Source: an uncultured Cryomorphaceae bacterium (GTDB lineage Bacteria > Bacteroidota > Bacteroidia > Flavobacteriales > Schleiferiaceae). From it: a stretch of 7,859 nt of DNA. The stretch is taken from contig CALCFH010000424.1 of assembly GCA_937900215.1 (NCBI GenBank), positions 1 through 7,859 on the forward strand. Reading direction: 5' to 3'. Position numbers and translations under genes: made by a program. Below the pieces are notes generated by a model. That model did not search any database. It was given only the letters and a program-made list of their open reading frames with translations, and was not told the origin of the DNA. Position 1 is the stretch's first letter, and every line of letters begins with the position of its first letter. Positions 6,006 to 7,859 of this stretch are shown piece by piece.

Positions 6006-7397
6006 CTATTTGTATTTGCTAATTTGGGCCATTAATTCAGCTTCACAGACAAGTTTTTTACCTACGAAAGCTTGGCCTTTCATACTAATGATACCCCTTC
6101 TCATTGGAGCCAACATGCGTAAATCAAACACCAAAGTATCGCCAGGCACTACCTTCTGTTTGAATTTCACACCATCGATTTTTAAGAAAAAGGTGAGATA
6201 ATTTTCTGGGTCAGGTACTAGGCTTAAGGCCAATATTCCACCTACTTGTGCCATGGCCTCTACTTGCAGAACCCCAGGCATTACGGGTGAGCCTGGAAAA
6301 TGGCCCACAAAGAAAGCCTCGTTCATGGTTACATTCTTCATACCCACCACATGGGTTTCGCTCAACTCCATGATCTTATCTACAAATAAAAAGGGAGGTC
6401 TGTGTGGAAGAACACTCATGATGGCATTTACATCCATTGCTGGTTCAGCTTCTGGGTTGTAAACGGGTGCTCCTACTCTACCTTCTTTTCTCAATCTCTC
6501 TAAAAGCATCTTCGCGAACTCAGCATTTCCTTTGTGCCCGGGCTTTGTTGCGATAATTCTTCCTTTAATCGGCTTACCAATTAAAGCTAAATCTCCTATA
6601 ACATCTAGCAGCTTATGGCGCGCTGCTTCATTGCTATAATGTAGTTCAAGGTTGTCTAAAATTCCATTTGGACGGATGGAAACATCCTCCTTTTTAAAAA
6701 TCGACTTTAGTCGTTCTAAGGTATCCGACTTGGGCTCCTTGTCAACATAAACGATGGCATTATTTAAATCACCCCCTTTAATCAGTCCGTTGTCTAGCAG
6801 ATATTCCAACTCGTGCAAGAAACTAAAGGTTCTTGCCTTAGAAAAATTGGGAATAAAATCTGAGATATTAGCCATTGTGGCATTCTGGCTTCCAAGCACT
6901 TTGGTCCCGTAATCTACCATTACCGTCACCGAATAGCTATCGTGTGGCATAGCAATAATTTCTACATCCTTCTCCGGGTCGTAGTAATGCGTTATCTCCT
7001 TAATAATGAGATAATCTCTTGAACTCAGTTGCTCTTTTTTCCCAGCAGACAAAATGGCCTGAACAAATTCATGCGCGCTACCGTCCATAATTGGAGGTTC
7101 AGGACCATCCAACTCAATAATGCAATTGTCTATTTCACATCCAACAAGAGCGGCTAGAACATGCTCTACGGTATGCACGGCAGCAATTCCCTTTGATATT
7201 GTAGTACCTCTTTCAGTGGCAGTAACATTCACCGCTAAAGCCTCTATCTCAGGCTTGCCTTCTAAATCTATTCTTCTAAAAACAAAACCCGTGTTCTCTG
7301 CCGAGGGCAAAAAACGCATGATTACATTTTTTCCTGTATGCAATCCTACACCTTGTAATTCGGCTGATTTCTGTAGGGTGGTTTGGAGTGTACTCAT
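6006..7397 (-). CDS. lpxC-fabZ: Bifunctional UDP-3-O-acyl-GlcNAc deacetylase / 3-hydroxyacyl-ACP dehydratase
   Basis: One 463-residue chain with two enzymes. Residues 1-310 are LpxC, the zinc-dependent, committing deacetylase of lipid A synthesis. Visible are GVGLHTGK at 16-23, catalytic E78 with zinc ligand H79 in TVEHVLAAL, DGPEPPIMDGSA at 97-108, zinc ligands H261 and D265 in RHKLLDVIGDL, and H288 in PGHKGNAEF. Compared with E. coli numbering as I remember it, the second half is shifted by about 23 residues, placing an insertion near 221-245. A short linker (~311-320) leads to FabZ (321-463), which dehydrates 3-hydroxyacyl-ACP in fatty acid elongation: LPHRPPFLFVD at 330-340, GHFPGSPVMPG at 365-375 with catalytic H366, and E380 in VEAMAQ. 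The fusion is well known in Bacteroidota. It ties the two users of 3-hydroxyacyl-ACP together at a 1:1 ratio. The ATG lies 1 nt after the lpxD stop, and lpxA follows after 4 nt. Confidence 0.97.
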   Translation of the reverse strand: MSTLQTTLQKSAELQGVGLHTGKNVIMRFLPSAENTGFVFRRIDLEGKPEIEALAVNVTATERGTTISKGIAAVHTVEHVLAALVGCEIDNCIIELDGPEPPIMDGSAHEFVQAILSAGKKEQLSSRDYLIIKEITHYYDPEKDVEIIAMPHDSYSVTVMVDYGTKVLGSQNATMANISDFIPNFSKARTFSFLHELEYLLDNGLIKGGDLNNAIVYVDKEPKSDTLERLKSIFKKEDVSIRPNGILDNLELHYSNEAARHKLLDVIGDLALIGKPIKGRIIATKPGHKGNAEFAKMLLERLRKEGRVGAPVYNPEAEPAMDVNAIMSVLPHRPPFLFVDKIMELSETHVVGMKNVTMNEAFFVGHFPGSPVMPGVLQVEAMAQVGGILALSLVPDPENYLTFFLKIDGVKFKQKVVPGDTLVFDLRMLAPMRRGIISMKGQAFVGKKLVCEAELMAQISKYK

Positions 7398-7398
7398 T

Positions 7399-7859
7399 TT
7401 AGGAATTCTGCTTGCTTAATTTTTCTTTGATATCTTGAATGAGGCTTGGCAATTTTCTGAACATAACATACGACTTCAAGAAATCTCTGTGATCAAAAGC
7501 AGGAGAACCTTGCCATACGGTATCGTCAGCCAAGTTTGAGCTTATGCCGCTTTGAGCAGCTATGCGTACCCTATTTCCGATATTCAGATGGCCAATAATT
7601 CCAACTTGACCACCAATCATACAGTTTGCGCCTATTCTGGTGCTGCCTGCAATTCCTGTTTGTGCAGCAATTACAGTGTTTTCACCAATTTCCACATTGT
7701 GTGCAACCTGAATTAGATTGTCAAGCTTTACACCTTTGCGAATAATAGTGCTACCCAATGTAGCTCTATCAATGGTACTATTGGCTCCTATTTCAACATG
7801 ATCTTCAATAATCACATTGCCAATTTGCGCTACTTTGCTGTAACTGTCGGAAGAATTAG
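7399..7859 (-). CDS. lpxD: UDP-3-O-acylglucosamine N-acyltransferase LpxD, 5'-truncated
   Basis: Adds the second, amide-linked 3-hydroxyacyl chain to UDP-3-O-acyl-glucosamine in the cytoplasm. The frame is open through the window edge (first full codon at 7857), so only the C-terminal 152 residues are seen of a family usually near 340; the uridine-binding N-terminal domain and early helix turns are missing. The visible part consists of hexapeptide repeats and matches LpxD closely: QIGNVIIED at 11-19, IDRATLGSTIIRKGVKLDN at 29-47, VAHNVEIGEN at 51-60 with catalytic H53 (E. coli H239), AAQTGIAGST, GGQVGI and AAQSGI, then WQGSPA and a short helical tail. The GTG at 7815 is internal, not the start, because the upstream codons continue the family sequence. 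It is the first gene of the operon seen here; its stop lies 1 nt before lpxC-fabZ. Confidence 0.95.
   Translation of the reverse strand, partial: NSSDSYSKVAQIGNVIIEDHVEIGANSTIDRATLGSTIIRKGVKLDNLIQVAHNVEIGENTVIAAQTGIAGSTRIGANCMIGGQVGIIGHLNIGNRVRIAAQSGISSNLADDTVWQGSPAFDHRDFLKSYVMFRKLPSLIQDIKEKLSKQNS

Noticed and set aside
7120..7419. 99-codon plus-strand frame opposite the lpxC start
   Set aside because: It is antisense to the conserved LpxC N-terminus and lacks any family-like motif.

Overview
The window looks like ordinary chromosome from a member of the Bacteroidota, probably the Flavobacteriales side. Support for this is a single-chain LpxC-FabZ fusion (typical of that phylum), an AT-rich sequence, start codons with no Shine-Dalgarno in front of them, and a TAnnTTTG-type promoter element. 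The placement is inferred from gene content; no phylogenetic marker gene is present.

Layout: a plus-strand block (1-4468) converges on a minus-strand block (4603-7859). The plus block starts inside a CCA-adding tRNA nucleotidyltransferase (5' end cut by the window edge). That gene overlaps by 8 nt a small acidic-tailed protein of the pRiA4b ORF-3 / 'IS1096 passenger TnpR-like' family. A spacer follows with an inverted repeat and a terminator-like hairpin, then a second, divergent member of the same family, then a 265-bp spacer with a promoter candidate, then acetyl-CoA synthetase (acs). A clear intrinsic terminator follows acs.

The minus block is a very tight lipid A operon read right to left: lpxD (cut by the window edge), lpxC-fabZ fusion, lpxA, and a lone ABC-type ATPase. 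Junctions are +1 nt, +4 nt and an 11-nt overlap. LpxA adds the first 3-hydroxyacyl chain to UDP-GlcNAc, LpxC deacetylates the product, LpxD adds the second chain, and FabZ draws on the same 3-hydroxyacyl-ACP pool for fatty acid elongation, so the operon couples lipid A to phospholipid acyl supply. The ATPase is the least understood member: it lacks a canonical Q-loop glutamine, has SSGM instead of SGGQ, and has no permease beside it in the window.

Two starts were moved downstream of the longest possible reading frame: the second pRiA4b-like gene to 1618 and acs to 2570. I found no mobile element, CRISPR array, RNA gene or clearly new system. The best leads are the unexplained pRiA4b-like gene pair and the non-canonical ATPase coupled to lpxA.
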